Shown: positions 1-13,300 of the stretch, in pieces
How the letters are laid out: every line of letters begins with the position of its first letter
Numbering within the stretch: the stretch's first letter is position 1
Source: Thunnus maccoyii
Taxonomy: Eukaryota; Chordata; Actinopteri; Scombriformes; Scombridae
Reading direction: 5' to 3'
Assembly: GCF_910596095.1 (NCBI RefSeq)
Contig: NC_056544.1
Location: forward strand, 9,409,155-9,473,154
Length of the DNA stretch: 64,000 nt
Translations under genes and position numbers: made by a program
Notes under the pieces: generated by a model
Told to the model about the DNA's origin: nothing
Seen by the model: the letters and a program-made list of their open reading frames with translations, nothing else
The model's database searches: none

Positions 1-550
1 ATGCCTTGTCAATGTGAATTGTTTAAGAGCTGCGGTGCTGCAGAGAGACCACTCTAAATGTTTTTGATTCAGAGTTGGCGTTCATCTTTCATCTATAAAA
101 CAATGATATTTTTGTATTGTATTTGCTGGAGAGAGCTCTACAAATAAAGATATTATTGTTTTATTGTAACAGCACATAATATACCTTTAAGTATCAATGC
201 TTTATAAATTAATGGACAACGTTCACAACAGTGAGTCCTTGTTAGCTATGAAGGTCAGCAATTCTATACTTTTTAATGGTAAGAATAAAACTGTATATTG
301 TGATGAAAAAAGCACAAAAAAACTCAGTGGTTTGTTTCTACTTTGTAACCACCTTGACTATTCTTTGATGAAATACTTATGCATGTATTATTATATTTGT
401 CTGACATATGAAGATCAGTAGACTAAAGGAAGAGAAGGGATATGGATGCATTTAATTGGATGAAAACATACTGATATCCCAAAATCAAACACAAAGTATA
501 GAGATTAAAGTGTGAGAGGAACTTTTGTTAATTACAACATGCTGGTGTAC
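1..550. other. scp2 intron sequence at left edge
   Basis: This is AT-rich sequence downstream of the last scp2 exon in view. The gene is on the minus strand, and the exon ending at 551 has a good donor reading leftward, so this stretch should be intron. I looked on the minus strand for the exons that would encode the rest of the sterol-carrier domain and found none. They must lie left of the window. Small open frames here look like chance. Confidence 0.6.
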
Positions 551-3500
551 CTCCTGTAGATGTTTCTCAATCTCTTTGAAGACAGGATAAGCTTTAAACC
601 CCTCCAGACTGCCGCCAGAGCTGGTGAGAACTGCACCTACGTGGGACCTGTGAGAAGCAGAAAAAGTACACACTATGTGGAAAAAAATGGCTTCAGCTAT
701 CGGAGGTTCAACCTTGATTCAGGTACATGTGAGGCTGTATAAATCCAAAGTTTTTCAATCCAGATGTGTTGCAGAACAGGAATAGATTATAAAGCAATAT
801 ACTGTATCTACAGCACAAAAGCCAAATAATGGAGATGTCATAATGTAAGACGATGTTCAACTGTGGGTCATTACATTTCTCTTTAGGACAATAAAGCAAA
901 GACTGACAGACTGACTACAGCATACTAAAGAATACACAATATACCAACAGCAACGGTTAGAAAATAAACTCCACATTAAGTATCTGACTGAACCAATGAC
1001 AAATCGTTGGATAACTTCTTGCTCACCTGGCCTCCTGTGGGAATCCCATCCTGTAGAGAGTGACGACCACAGCTCCTCCTAGGCCAATATTGTGTTGCAA
1101 GGCTACTTTTGCTCCTGGGACCTGCCTCCTGTCAGCCTGTCCACGGAGCTGCCAGCACAGCTCTGCACACTGGGCCAGACCTGAGACAGCGGGACAGAAG
1201 GTGAGGGTGACATGAGTCATAGACAGGGATGTAGTGTTGGGCCGTGTGAGTGCCTGGCAATGTAATTTATTGCTGATGAAGCTGAAAAATGCATCCACAC
1301 ACAGATACACGAACTGGATACACAAGAGGTACATTAACTAAAGTGAAAGAGGAAAAACACAAAAACGGGTGGAAAGGTTTTGCTGTCATTATCAGAGTCT
1401 ACTATTTCTAGGCCTTGTTCATTATATTTAACATGTGGGTTGATTCATACTTTGAAACACAGTTCCAGGAAAAATCCACATTTTGTAGGTCAAACAGTCC
1501 TTTCCAGGGCTGTTTGACCTACAAAATGTGGATTGGATAACTGGAATACTTAATACTTAACTTGAGAAACATGTTATTAGCCAAAACATAGAACACTTAA
1601 CAACTGACCACATGGTGGCACTATTGAATACATGCTTTAATATGTTGAGCACATCTCCATTTGGCAACTGTGTACCAAGTCTGATTACTTTAGCACGCAT
1701 AGTATTTGAGATTTTGATGATTATATGCATACTCTGATAGACAGCCATTCAAAAAATGTCTACAGTAAAAACTGAGACAAATATCTCAATAACTGTAAGA
1801 AAAGTAATGACCCCCGTGAGACACATATGTTTTACATGTGAAAATTAAAATTAAATAAAAATAAAAAAAACATTAAAAACAAATAATATTTGCAAAAATG
1901 TGTGAGTAGATGTGATCCAAAAAACGTACATAAGAAGAAAATCAGCAGATTGGGAGCATCTGTGTGCATCTGCATTTTTTCACCTTCAACTCTACTGAGT
2001 GCTGCCTTCAACCACTGGATTATTCAGATATACTGTTACTGACAACAAGGTGGATTTAGTGATATTGGGGGCCACAGGTAAACTCTGTCTTGCTTTACAA
2101 AGTAAAGAAACAACATTTGATTTTGGGACAGCTTATATTCATTTTCAGGACAGTTAAAAGTTTTTTAGGACAGTTCGGGGACGGTGGTGAAAAAAGTCTG
2201 GAGCCCTGGCTGAAAGACACTAAAACGGTCCTTATAGCTGAGGTGAAACTGTGGAGTCAGGTGATAATACTTTGTGGGTTTGTCACTAATAAGTGAGCTC
2301 TTTCACATTACACATAGTCATTTGATCCAGTGTTAACATAAAAATATTGATCATAGCCGCTTTCGCACAGTGACAGTGATGATGGGAGGAGCAGCTGAAG
2401 ATCTTAAACATGTTTAAAATGAAGCAAAATATACACAAAGAGGTTGTAGTCATTTGTAATCAGCTGGGAAATATTGTCTGAAATGATTATCTGGTCTAAA
2501 TATCCAGCTGTAGTAAATACATTTTATTTTTAATAGAACTGTGGGGGATAATGAAAAAACACCATCTTGTGGCTATAATCCTTTCATATGTCTCAGTCTC
2601 CAGGTGAAGACACTTAACTAAACGTAAAACACAACATCGTCACAGACAGGGGTGACAAGTTGACTCCTAATATGACAACTCACTCCCTAATCTCGCCAGG
2701 GTCAGCTCCTGAGCTAGCGTTATAGCTAAGCATTTCATCCCATCTGCTTAATGAGCTTGTGCATTTCTCCATTATCCCAATAAGCTAAAGGACTTATGGG
2801 TAAAGACCTCTTCATGGTGCGTCTTTCACCTTCTGCAGCGCTAATCCTCTCCACGCAGACTTGTTTGTGTGAGAGCAATTTTGTCTAAATGCCAATTAAA
2901 AATTGTACCGCAGGGTCCCCCGGGCAATTCATTAAAAATAAAGAGCCTCTAGAAATCACTGAGGACATGTTTTTCATACACAATGAAAAAGGACCTTTCA
3001 GAATGTGTAAGTACTAAGAGCCAACCATTAAATTCTTCTGAAGAGTAGATTTCAAAAGTGCGTGACAAAGGATGATCACAGGTGTTTTCTTTTCTGAGTA
3101 AAGGTAAAGAGTAAAGAGTAAAGGTATGTTGCAATTCACAATAAAGCTGCGCGCCGCTTAGACTTCAAGGCCCTTAGGTGTCATGTCCGCACATGAAAAT
3201 CACTCCTGAGGTGGCTCACACTACCTCCTGTGAAGGGGTTCCCTGCATGAGTCATTCAATTAGCCGTTGATACCTCTGCTCACAGTGTTCCTGAAGGAAG
3301 AGGTCAGAGCTTTACAACCAAGATTAGGAGCAACACCATGGATCAGACAGAGCTTAGCTGACTGGGGCACTCGCACACTAGCGGAGTGACCCGGGAGACA
3401 GGGGGGGAGTATTGATGACATGGATGGGGAGAAAGTTGATGCAAAAATAATGAGCTGGAGGGAATGATGACTCAGATTGTGGGGTTTGATGTAGGGGGGG

Positions 3501-6500
3501 GGAGCAGCAGAGAGGAAGACAAATGAGCACAATAAAGAAGAAGGAAAAGAGTGAATACAGTCCTGTTTAACCTTGTTACAGTCAGTCAGTGTGTGTGTGT
3601 GAATATGTGTTTGCTTGTGTCAGTTCACACAAACCTGAGCAGATGTGACAATGAATTGGAAAAATGTGTCTTCCCTCTCACATGAAGGCTAAAAAGGATC
3701 TTCACCTGGATCAGTTATAATCCAGGTAACCATCGCTGTGACACACATGCCACCTGGTGGCCAGTATGGAAATAGTTTGGCAAAGCTTGAATCGATACCC
3801 CAGGGCACCCTTGACAAATGCTTTTGACTCTGATCCAGACTGGATTATGTAATGTTGACATTGTATTAGAGTATATGACAAGATCGGATCGGCGTACCTG
3901 TGGCACCCAGAGGATGTCCTTTAGAGATGAGACCACCACTGGGGTTGATCACAAACTTGCCACCATAAGTATTGTCCCCTCTGTCAATCAGCTCTCCTGC
4001 TTTACCTGCAGAAGAAGATACACAGTAGTGAAGAATGTGGAAGTTGATTGATTCAAGCAAACACAGCTATGATTACATACAGTTGGACCTTTTATATTTT
4101 ATTTTCTGTAAAAAAAAAAAAAAATGTCTATGTCTATGTCTAGAACCAAGGAAGAAACCAATACATAAATTATACTAATAGCAACTGATGAATGTTAGTG
4201 ATGGCGACAACATATTCTCTGTCCAACATATTAAACCCAAACTAATTTAATTCTGCGCTGAACACATCTCTGCAGTCAAAGGCACCGCTTGGTAAGTGTG
4301 AAAGCAGTAAAATGTACAGTATAATCTTAGCTTTTCATCCACATATCAGATCATAAAGCTTTTTGAAAATGATCTCTAGAGTGAATATACAGCATTTTTA
4401 TGAGCTGTCAACAAAACTGATGTAGCTGTCAGCTGACATGGTTGGGCACTACAGTCCGAGGCTGACTTTCTGTTACCTCCAACTCTCTGCGCTCGCTCAA
4501 TTTGTAAAGCTGATCAAACAAAACAGGTGTTGGGGATAAGAGATTTGTTGTGGAGATCATGCCTGACACAGATACCTGGGGCTGGGACTTTGCTACACGC
4601 ATTTCTTAGTAGCTGATCCCCTATTTAGATAAATGACCTCAAGTCCCACCTGTACAATAATCCTAATGCCTGGATGTTTCAACAAGATCTGTGACGATTT
4701 CTAGATCGTGTCTCTCAGTGTGACACAAGGCAGGCAACTATTTAATCAAATAACTCTTAAAATCCTTATTACTGTATCTCACGCAAGAATGTTTCATGCA
4801 GGACCTGACAGCCAAATACACTCATAACTCATGGCTCTATGTAGGGGAAACACTGATGTGGATATCAGCATATGCTCAATATTTTATAACTTATATGGAG
4901 GTAGGACATTTCTAAACCAGTCACATTTTCATGTCTATACATTCTTCTAAAAGTAGACAGTGGAAAACATTTTCATTCCTGCTCTGATCTTCGAACAGCT
5001 TTAAAAGTTGAAGTTTTAAAACTGTGGGAGGATAAAGTAGGGCCATGCAGCAGTACCTTCTTGGCACAGCCCCAGAGCCTCATACGTGATGAGCTCATTG
5101 GCTGAGAAGCAGTCGTGCAGCTCGACCACATCAACATCACTGGGCTTCAGACCTGCAGCCTCGAAACACTTCTTGGCAGCCAACCGAGACATGTCATATC
5201 CCACCTTACCAGAAAAAACAAAAAGAGATATGTTTAAAAATGTATTAATAGAAACAAATGTATCATAATTAAGCACCAGTACATTACAAAAACTTGAGAC
5301 TGTCAAGAGAGGTAAAACTATAGCTGAAAATAAGTATTTTCTTTCAACCTTATTATCTGTTCGGTCAACATCGTTTAAGTTGAATCATGAAAAACATACA
5401 TCTCGTACTTTCTTGTAATGTTTCATTGTCTGGTTCTAATTGTGGCTGTATTACGTATTACATGTGAGTATTACAAAAAAAAGGATACGAGAGCTGTGAA
5501 TTTTCAGAAAAAAGGCATTTCACATTTCTCACCATCTTAATGCAGCTGTTTTCATTGAACGTAGAAGCGGTATCTGTCACCATCTCTTGGGCCACGATCT
5601 CCACTGCCTGGTTCTCCAGACGGTGACTCCTGACGAAGGCCTCGCTTGCCAAGACTGCTGCTCCAGCACCGTCTGATGTAGGGCTGATGAATCAGGAAGA
5701 GCAGCACGAACAGACATGGTTGCTTTAGGAACTGAAGCAATTATCATCAGTTGACAGATCAGTCTTACTCCTGGTGTAATTATATTCATGTACTCAGTTT
5801 GTGCTCTCTGAACTAGATTAAAAATGTATTTATTAAAAGGAAATGACAGGAAATGTGTGAGACTCTTACCAACACTGCAGGAGAGTGAGATATTCAAACA
5901 CCTTCCTAGAGTTCATCACCTGCTCCAAACTGTACTCGTCCTGGAACTGGGAATAACTGCATGCATGTACACACACATATTCACGCATTAACATGAGTTC
6001 ACAAAAGGACGTTTAGAGGAAACCATTTGTTTTTAGAGTTATCTGTGTCTTACGGGTTGTTGGTGGAATGTTTGTGGTTTTTCCAGGCAATTTTTGCAAA
6101 GTGTTCTGGTTTAGTGCCTGAAAGAGATTCAAACATTGACACAAACATTTATTACATACAATGTAATTCATAGATGCAAACTTAATAAGTCAACAAAACA
6201 ACACCCCAGTGCAAAAGAAAAAAAACATAACTTTAATATTTTCAATCTTGAGAGCGATTAGCATGTACCATATTTCTCCATGTGCTCCCTGCCAGCGTTG
6301 CCAAACATCTGTGGTGCTGCTGGAGCTGCCGCCATCCCATAACGGTTGATCATCACCTCCATGTGCTTGTCCATGGGACTGGTCCTGTCCATATACTACA
6401 AACAGGTAATTTTTAACAGTTTACTTTTCAAAATGTTTTTCACCTCATACAAAAAAAAGACAAATTTAGTAGAGAATGATAGTTGGGTGACATTGTAATT

Positions 6501-8882
6501 ATACACAAACAAACTAACTAAACACACTAACATACTTGTACTGTTATATGATATGAAGTAATGATGCCTGTTTTTGTGATAAGATACTGACATATTTCTA
6601 AATTTATTATGTTTTGATTACATTACAGCAAGAAGTAAATCTTGAAACACTCTCCTTCCTGTAATAGAAGTGGATAATGAAAACTAATGAAAGAAAGCAG
6701 AGGTTGATAACTAATCTGTTGTGTCTGCTGTGATTTATTAGGTGTATTTTAGCTGATTTTCTTGCTTTTCAGCCAGAACAAAAATGCTACTAGCAAACCA
6801 CAACTTCAGGAGGTGGACACTATAACAACAACAATTATCCAACATCCTTTCGATAATCTGTGCAGATTATAACTCTCAATTTTTGTTTTAGTATGTGGTG
6901 TTGTTGCAGTAGTCTGCAAAATATTGTGAAGTGTTCGTGTTATTTTGTCCACCTCTTCAGCATCTAATACAACACACAACATGTAGTTTTATACCTTTGA
7001 GGACAAAGATCCTCTCTCCATCTTCTCAAACCCGAGGGCAAGCACACAGTCAGCAAGACCTGCGAGAGGAGATGAGAGGTGGGTTTTCACAGTTTTGCTT
7101 AAATAACAGATAACGGGTTACATTGCAGAAGTAAAGTCTATGCACATTGCAGTCTTTTTCTTCTGTAGTGAGACCCAGTCAACTTTACCATTACAAAAGA
7201 TTTAAAAATGTCGATTTTGAGGAGTTCATCGCTGCTTGACTCACCTCCCTGGACCAACTGGCGTGCCATGAAGAGAGCAGTGGAGCCTGTGGAGCAGTTG
7301 TTGTTGACGTTGAGGATGGGGATCCCGGTCAGGCCCAGGCTGTGGTAAATGGCCCTCTGCCCACATGTGGAGTCCCCTGAGAGAGTAAGGAAGGGGATGA
7401 GAAGGTAATTACATTCAGGAGAGATGCATGTTTTCCTTTTACGGTTATAAAGTCCGTAGTATGCAGGATGTTATATGAGTGTCACAAGAGCTTATACTGT
7501 ACATGCATGACATTTTAATGGAGATTCAACAAGAAGGTCTTACCATAGACATATCCTACACAGGCTTGTTCAATGGCAGAATATGGGACTCCTGCATCTG
7601 CTAGGGCCTTTTCACCTAAAATGTAGACAATGCAGTAATAAAACACTGTACTACATGTTATACAACAAGATCTAATAACACATTTTCAGATACAATATCT
7701 TTCCAATCACTGAACAAAGTCCATATTCTGTAAAGATAAGTACCTGCTTCTTTGGCCATATCAGGGTAGTCATAGTCGCCTCGAGCTCCAGGCTTGTCAA
7801 ACTGCAGCGAAACACAGAAAAGCCAGACACACTCGGTCACTGTCACTCAACATAAGCATTCACACCTGTTTTTAACGCTTCTTTGAGCAATTAAGTGAAG
7901 TAATTTCTTTTACATTAGTAAGATACAACTCTACTTTAGAACACATCTGTTTTGCAAGTTTGCAAATCAAGTTGTTTGTTTCGAGAATATTAAAAATGAA
8001 ATATCTACAATGACTGGTCAAATAGAAAAGAAATGGAAACAGCAACACATATAAGGTAGTATTAGTGGCATTAAGCACTGAAATGCACTAAACTGATACT
8101 ATGTCAGTACATGAAAAACATGAACAGGTGTAAATGGGAGCATGTTTCAAATCCACTGGGAGTGCTGTGTCATTGTGATGGGCATGATCAGCATTCAGAG
8201 GTCTGAAGAGGTCTGAAAACTTCATGTCTGCATATGAAGACAGCAGATTTTACTTGAGACTTGCTCTCATAGACTTAGTTACTTTTCTTGAATGGCATGA
8301 GAGTTGACTTGTCCTGGAGGACCTTAAACAACTCATGACGTTGGCTGCCAGGTGACCCTTGACACAGTTTGTAACTCTGTTGTTGACCATGAACTATGGA
8401 CTGGAAAAGTGGACATTGGAGGCATGATGTACAGATTCAAATGCGTCGAGCATTTAACCCAAACCCGTAACTTACCTATCTTATTCACGAAAACCGACAA
8501 CTTTAAAACAGACAAACCACAAAACCAAACATTAACTGCACCAACGTTGCTTTGTTATGGCTAGCTTGGCTAGCTAATGTTTACCATGTGTTACTGTCAG
8601 TTGTGACGGAGACTAGAGAGCTGCCAGCACAATATCAACACCATAAATCAATGCTAAATGATATGTTAATATTAGCTAACTGTAACATTAAAGTATAAAA
8701 GCGGACGTTTTGCAGTGAAACATGTTCAATGGACTGCAGTCTTGAGTTAGCCACCTATGCTAGCCTCAAGTCTTGCATAAGGTCGTCCATGCAGCGGACT
8801 GAGACAGTAAAGATGTACATTATATTACCTTTGTCATCCCCACACCGATGACAAACACCTTGTTCTTCTTTGCAGGTGCCAT
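551..8882 (-). CDS. scp2: Sterol carrier protein 2 / SCPx thiolase, 3' end off window
   Basis: Peroxisomal 3-oxoacyl-CoA thiolase (SCPx), which cleaves branched-chain and bile-acid 3-ketoacyl-CoAs, fused in the full protein to a C-terminal sterol/lipid-carrier domain. Thirteen coding exons are seen: 8829-8882, 7744-7801, 7544-7615, 7245-7376, 6995-7059, 6269-6395, 6054-6117, 5870-5956, 5533-5683, 5057-5204, 3898-4005, 1027-1180 and 551-647. All have GT-AG sites and matching phases and give 439 residues; human SCPx has 547, so about 100 carrier-domain residues are missing to the left. Visible motifs are the nucleophile region NNNCSTGS (Cys about 89), ELHDCFS, and [13 protein letters not shown] near residue 350. 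The start [18 protein letters not shown] has a strong context (accATGG). Met about 400 (1047-1049) matches the start of the short pro-SCP2 form made from a second promoter in mammals. No in-frame stop was seen. Confidence 0.96.
1474..1535. repeat. 28-bp hairpin with 6-nt loop in scp2 intron 12
   Basis: The left arm at 1474-1501 and the right arm at 1508-1535 are reverse complements over 28 bases with one mismatch. The loop is TTTCCA (1502-1507). It lies in the intron between the scp2 exons 1027-1180 and 551-647's neighbours, close to the 1027-1180 exon. No transposon end or target duplication was recognised around it. Confidence 0.9.
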
Positions 8883-9078
8883 GGTCACTTCTTGTCAGCA
8901 GCTGGTCTAGACTGGCACACATCTGTCAACAGCAGCACTGACAGGATCCACTATATAACAAAGATGCTCTATATCCGAGCTGATGTGTCACTCGGTGCTG
9001 ACGAAACAACACTTTTCTGTCTGCCACTGTGGGCGTGGGATGGAAAGTTATCCGAAAACTGTTCTCCCTAAAATCGGT

Positions 9079-9709
9079 GGTAACACTTTATTTTAAGGTG
9101 CTTTAATTTTATACACATTTTCTGAGTAATTTGCAGGTATTTGACGATTAATTTTTGGGATGTTTTACAGTAAGGGTGGTGCAACTTGGTACAAATTTAA
9201 GAAAAAAAAAACCAAATACACAAATTCTTCATACATTGGACCCTTAACAATTCTTTAACTGACAGAAAATACATAGTTTTTGGTGTGTATTTTTGTGTTA
9301 AACTACAAATGAGCATATTAGGCTGTTTCTTAAAAACCACAATGAGCACATTTCCTGTATACAACTGCATAACCCTCCCAAAGAAATGTACTGAACTAAC
9401 AGTTACACAGAAGCTATATTTAGTAAACTATTAGAAAGGAACATGATATACTAATATATCATTTGACACACAAAACTACACACTGAAAACTAGTTAAATT
9501 TCTTTTTTGCAAATTAACAACTACATATAAACCCTGATATATTTAGTGGGTACTTGCCAACCAAACCAACTTCACACTTTTTTCTGTTCATTCTTATAAC
9601 TTGTACCAAACTGCACCAACCTCTGTAAAAATGTCCTAATAATTTAACATTTAATGCCAGCAAATTACTCAGATTTCAATTGAGGGACCTGTAAAAATAA
9701 AGTGTTATC
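9079..9709. mobile_element. Foldback (MITE-like) DNA element next to scp2 promoter
   Basis: The ends are inverted copies. The left end begins GGTAACACTTTATTTT near 9079, and the right end near 9709 reads the same on the other strand. The similarity continues inward: TGAGTAATTTGC is near both ends, and GGTGCAACTTGGTACAA at about 9178 pairs with an inverted copy at about 9600-9620. The arms are therefore roughly 130-150 bp long. There is no transposase frame inside, so it would be a non-autonomous DNA transposon. It starts about 200 bp upstream of the scp2 start codon. The family is not named from sequence alone. Confidence 0.75.
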
Positions 9710-10125
9710 CAATCTGTCTATCAAAGTTATTACAAGTGTGTGTCTGTGCATATGTACTTTGAAAGGGTGACAGACAATTGTTTATGTGTCCTTTCATTTC
9801 TATAGGTCTACTATTTTTTAAACATGAGATCCAATCCCAGTCAGTTAATGGTACCTTGAAATACAAACAGAGTGAGAGCTCTTGCAGTTCCAACTCCTCC
9901 CCGGTCAAACACCCACAGGTCTTTCCAATGAGCAAACGTTGCTCCTCATTTAATATTTTCCAAATGGGACATGTGTATATTTGCTCAGTATAAATATGAA
10001 TATGAAATATGAGAATCTCATATGAAACATTTTCTGCACTTGACTCAGTTCTAAAGAGGGGGTGAATAAATCCTATCTGAAGTCACTCAAATGTCCAAAG
10101 AAACTCAGAATTTTCACCATTCAAT
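9710..10125. other. Intergenic sequence between scp2 and czib
   Basis: This 0.4 kb stretch lies upstream of scp2 and downstream of the czib polyadenylation signal. I see no gene, RNA or clear repeat in it. Confidence 0.5.
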
Positions 10126-10131
10126 TTTATT
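10126..10131 (-). terminator. czib: czib polyadenylation signal
   Basis: AATAAA on the minus strand, about 210 bases after the czib stop codon, followed within 20 bases by more A/T-rich sequence. It is the nearest canonical signal and fits a short 3' UTR (10132-10342). Confidence 0.65.
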
Positions 10132-10342
10132 GAGGCAGTAAAAAAAAAAAAAAAGCCTTGACATGTTGATCAATCCAAGACATGTGTATGGACATCCTTG
10201 AAATCCTTAGCCACGCCTTTAACGTTCATCATCAGCAACGCCACCTCAGCATCTGAAGCATCCTTGCTATTAGGAAACAGGACAGTGGATGTTTGGCCGT
10301 AGTGTTCATTCATCTCTCTCTGTCACTCATCACATGATGACA

Positions 10343-13300
10343 TCAGCACTTGATGAACTTGTGTGTGACCTCATATATTCCCACCGACTCGCTGACTTTC
10401 TCATCGTAGTCTGTCCAGTCCTGAAATGTTTCACATGAAATTTTGTCCAGTTGCACACACACATTATAATAAACTATTGCATTATCTAAACACTGCTGGG
10501 ATTATTGAAAGTCATTTTATAACATTTAGGAAATTACGGACTGAAGCAGAAGTATGTATGAATTACAGAACTGTAACAAGATAGCTACTGGAACTCACTC
10601 ATCACAAATTAATGATATATATCACATCAATAGTGCAGTATGCAGGATAAAATTCAGTTTCAAGTCATTTTATTTAAAAAGTCTACATCAGTACAGAAAA
10701 CAAATTGAATGTACAAAACTTTAACTCATTTACACTGAGGGACAAGATGTGCCCAGTGCACTTACTTTCTCTTGTAGGTTGATTTCAGGAAACGGTGTCC
10801 CAGACTCTGCTCCTTTTGCAACGAAACCAGCCTGGGGTGAGTTTGAAAAAAAAAAAAGGAAGAAAATGAGGAGTCGCATTACAATTTCGTATCGTGTTAC
10901 CTTAAGTAAACTGTCACTTGACTTTGGAGCAATAGATTTTTTCCACAGTAAAAAAAAAAAGAGACTCAGCAGGAAACACAGGTGTAAACTGTCAAAATAT
11001 CTGTCAGCTGTGAAAAAGGTCAAACTAAAATTTTACACACAATACATTTAATGCTCTACAAACTGTAAAACTTGTAACAAAAAGGTTCTCACTTGTGGTT
11101 GGAAATCGATGGGCTCCAGACCTCGACACTCAAACTGCACCATTGTCTTGAACTTTTCGTTGTCCTCGGCCTTCAACCGGCAGACATACAGCGACATTAG
11201 AGACACACGATGTTAACAGATGAAAAAAGGATCCGTTTCACTCAACATACTGTCAGCCTACGTCAACGTGTGACACACAAATGTGTTTAAGGGATTTCTA
11301 AAAAGCTCGTGAATGTACTAGAACGTATCTAACATCATTAAAGAGAAACAACCAAGGACAATACAGGCTGGAATGTGAGTTTAACAGTATTGCAGGATGT
11401 TTGCTTACATTATAAGGTGTGATGGTGTCCCCCAGGATATCTGTGTGGAAACATTATAGATGTCATTGTTTCAGAGTTTTCATCTCAGAAAATAACGATA
11501 AGCTGAGTCAAATGACATGTTACGTACCAATTGAATTTTCCCTGCTGCAAAGTTTACACTTCTGCACCATGCTGGCACTGCCTCGACCTCCTTTTAGTGG
11601 CACACTCTCCTATGGAAACATTTAAAAAACAGATTAATAGTATGGTTGTGAATATTTTAATAAAAAATGGCGAACTGTATGTGCACAAAGATCATTTTTC
11701 ATCCTTACCGCGAGGGTTATATACTGCCATTTATCTGGGATCTCTCCACAGTTACCACACTTGAGCTAAATTAAGGGGAAAAGATATAAAACATTGCTTG
11801 AGTCTGACAGAAAGCAACAAATCCACGGCAGGTTTAAAAAAAGTGATATTTCGCTGTGATTCAAGCTTACACTGCTGTAGTTAAACTGCAAAGGCACTGA
11901 AGACCTGGAGGAAGCTCTTAAACTTACAAGCAGATGTGGAGACTAGAATACAATCCCCTACACATTTATAAATGTATCAATTTTGACATATTTATGCAAA
12001 ATTACCAAATGAAAGTAAGTACATTTACTCAAATCCATAAATACATACATACTTGTACTTTACTTGAGTATTTTCATTTTATGCAATTTGACCCTTCTAT
12101 TCCACTACACTTCAGAGGGGAACATTGTACTTTTTACTGCGCTACATTTATTTTACAGCTTAGTTACTTTTCAGATTGAAATTTTACATTAAAAGACATA
12201 ATCATGAGCTTATAAATTACCCTACATTGTTAAAGTTTAAACTAGTGGTTCCCAAACATTTTGGCTTGTGGCCCTAACAAAAAAAATGAGTGTGTATTTG
12301 TGTCTCTTTGTCACATTTCAGATGTCTACGAGTTGTTTGCAGTGCGACCAAAGAAACATTTCACCTCACATGGTTTGTAATAAATTGCTGTTTACTGTTG
12401 GAGGCCCAAAGAGGTAAAACTCTCCAATATTTCATAAAAATGCAAAGATTAAAGAAAAGGCCTGAAAAATAAATCCAACTTTATGTAGCACAACTACGTT
12501 TATTCTTAATTTGTGCCCAATCTATCATCTCAACACCCCTCAGTTAGTTCAAACTAGCTTCACCTAAACCTGCTACGACAATAAATGCTGCTTATGCACT
12601 GACTCAGTGTTAATAATGTGCTTTGCTACATTTATTTAAAATATCAGTTGCAGTCTGATTTTCTGCAAAACGATTACTTTTAGTTTAGTACTTTAAAGTC
12701 CCCCTCCACTCAAAAATATAGTTTTTCTTCTTGTTCTTTCAGTTGGATGTTTGAGCTTCACTGTGCGGAATGATGTATGTGCAGAGTTTGACACTTGAAG
12801 ACTGTTTTCACTTTTATCTGCTGAAAGTGTTCACATCACATATCACATGTCAGATCACACATCGCTTGTCTGGTACAGACTGCTTTGACAATTTTGGGTT
12901 AAAAACACTCGTCCCTCCAAACAATTTATGAGCAGTCTATTATCAGACAGGCACAGAAAATAGTGTCTGATCCAACTCACGCTCTCCACCCAGAGTTCCT
13001 GCTCTTGCCTTCTGATAGAAGATTCAAGATTCCCAAAAGGCTGAACCGTATAAACATTCATTCTTGACTATATCCATCAAGCTTCTCAACACTAACATGT
13101 AATATAGATGATGGCCATGAGGGTTGTGCCATTGTCAGTAGGTGTGTATGTGTATAGGCAAACTGCTGTAAATGTGTATGTGCAAACTGTGTATGTATAT
13201 GGAAGCTATGGGCTGTTGAAATGTATTTTTTAATCTTCTGTGGAACTGCAGGATGGAGTCCAGACCATATTTCCCTACAGGGACATTAAAATATATCTTA

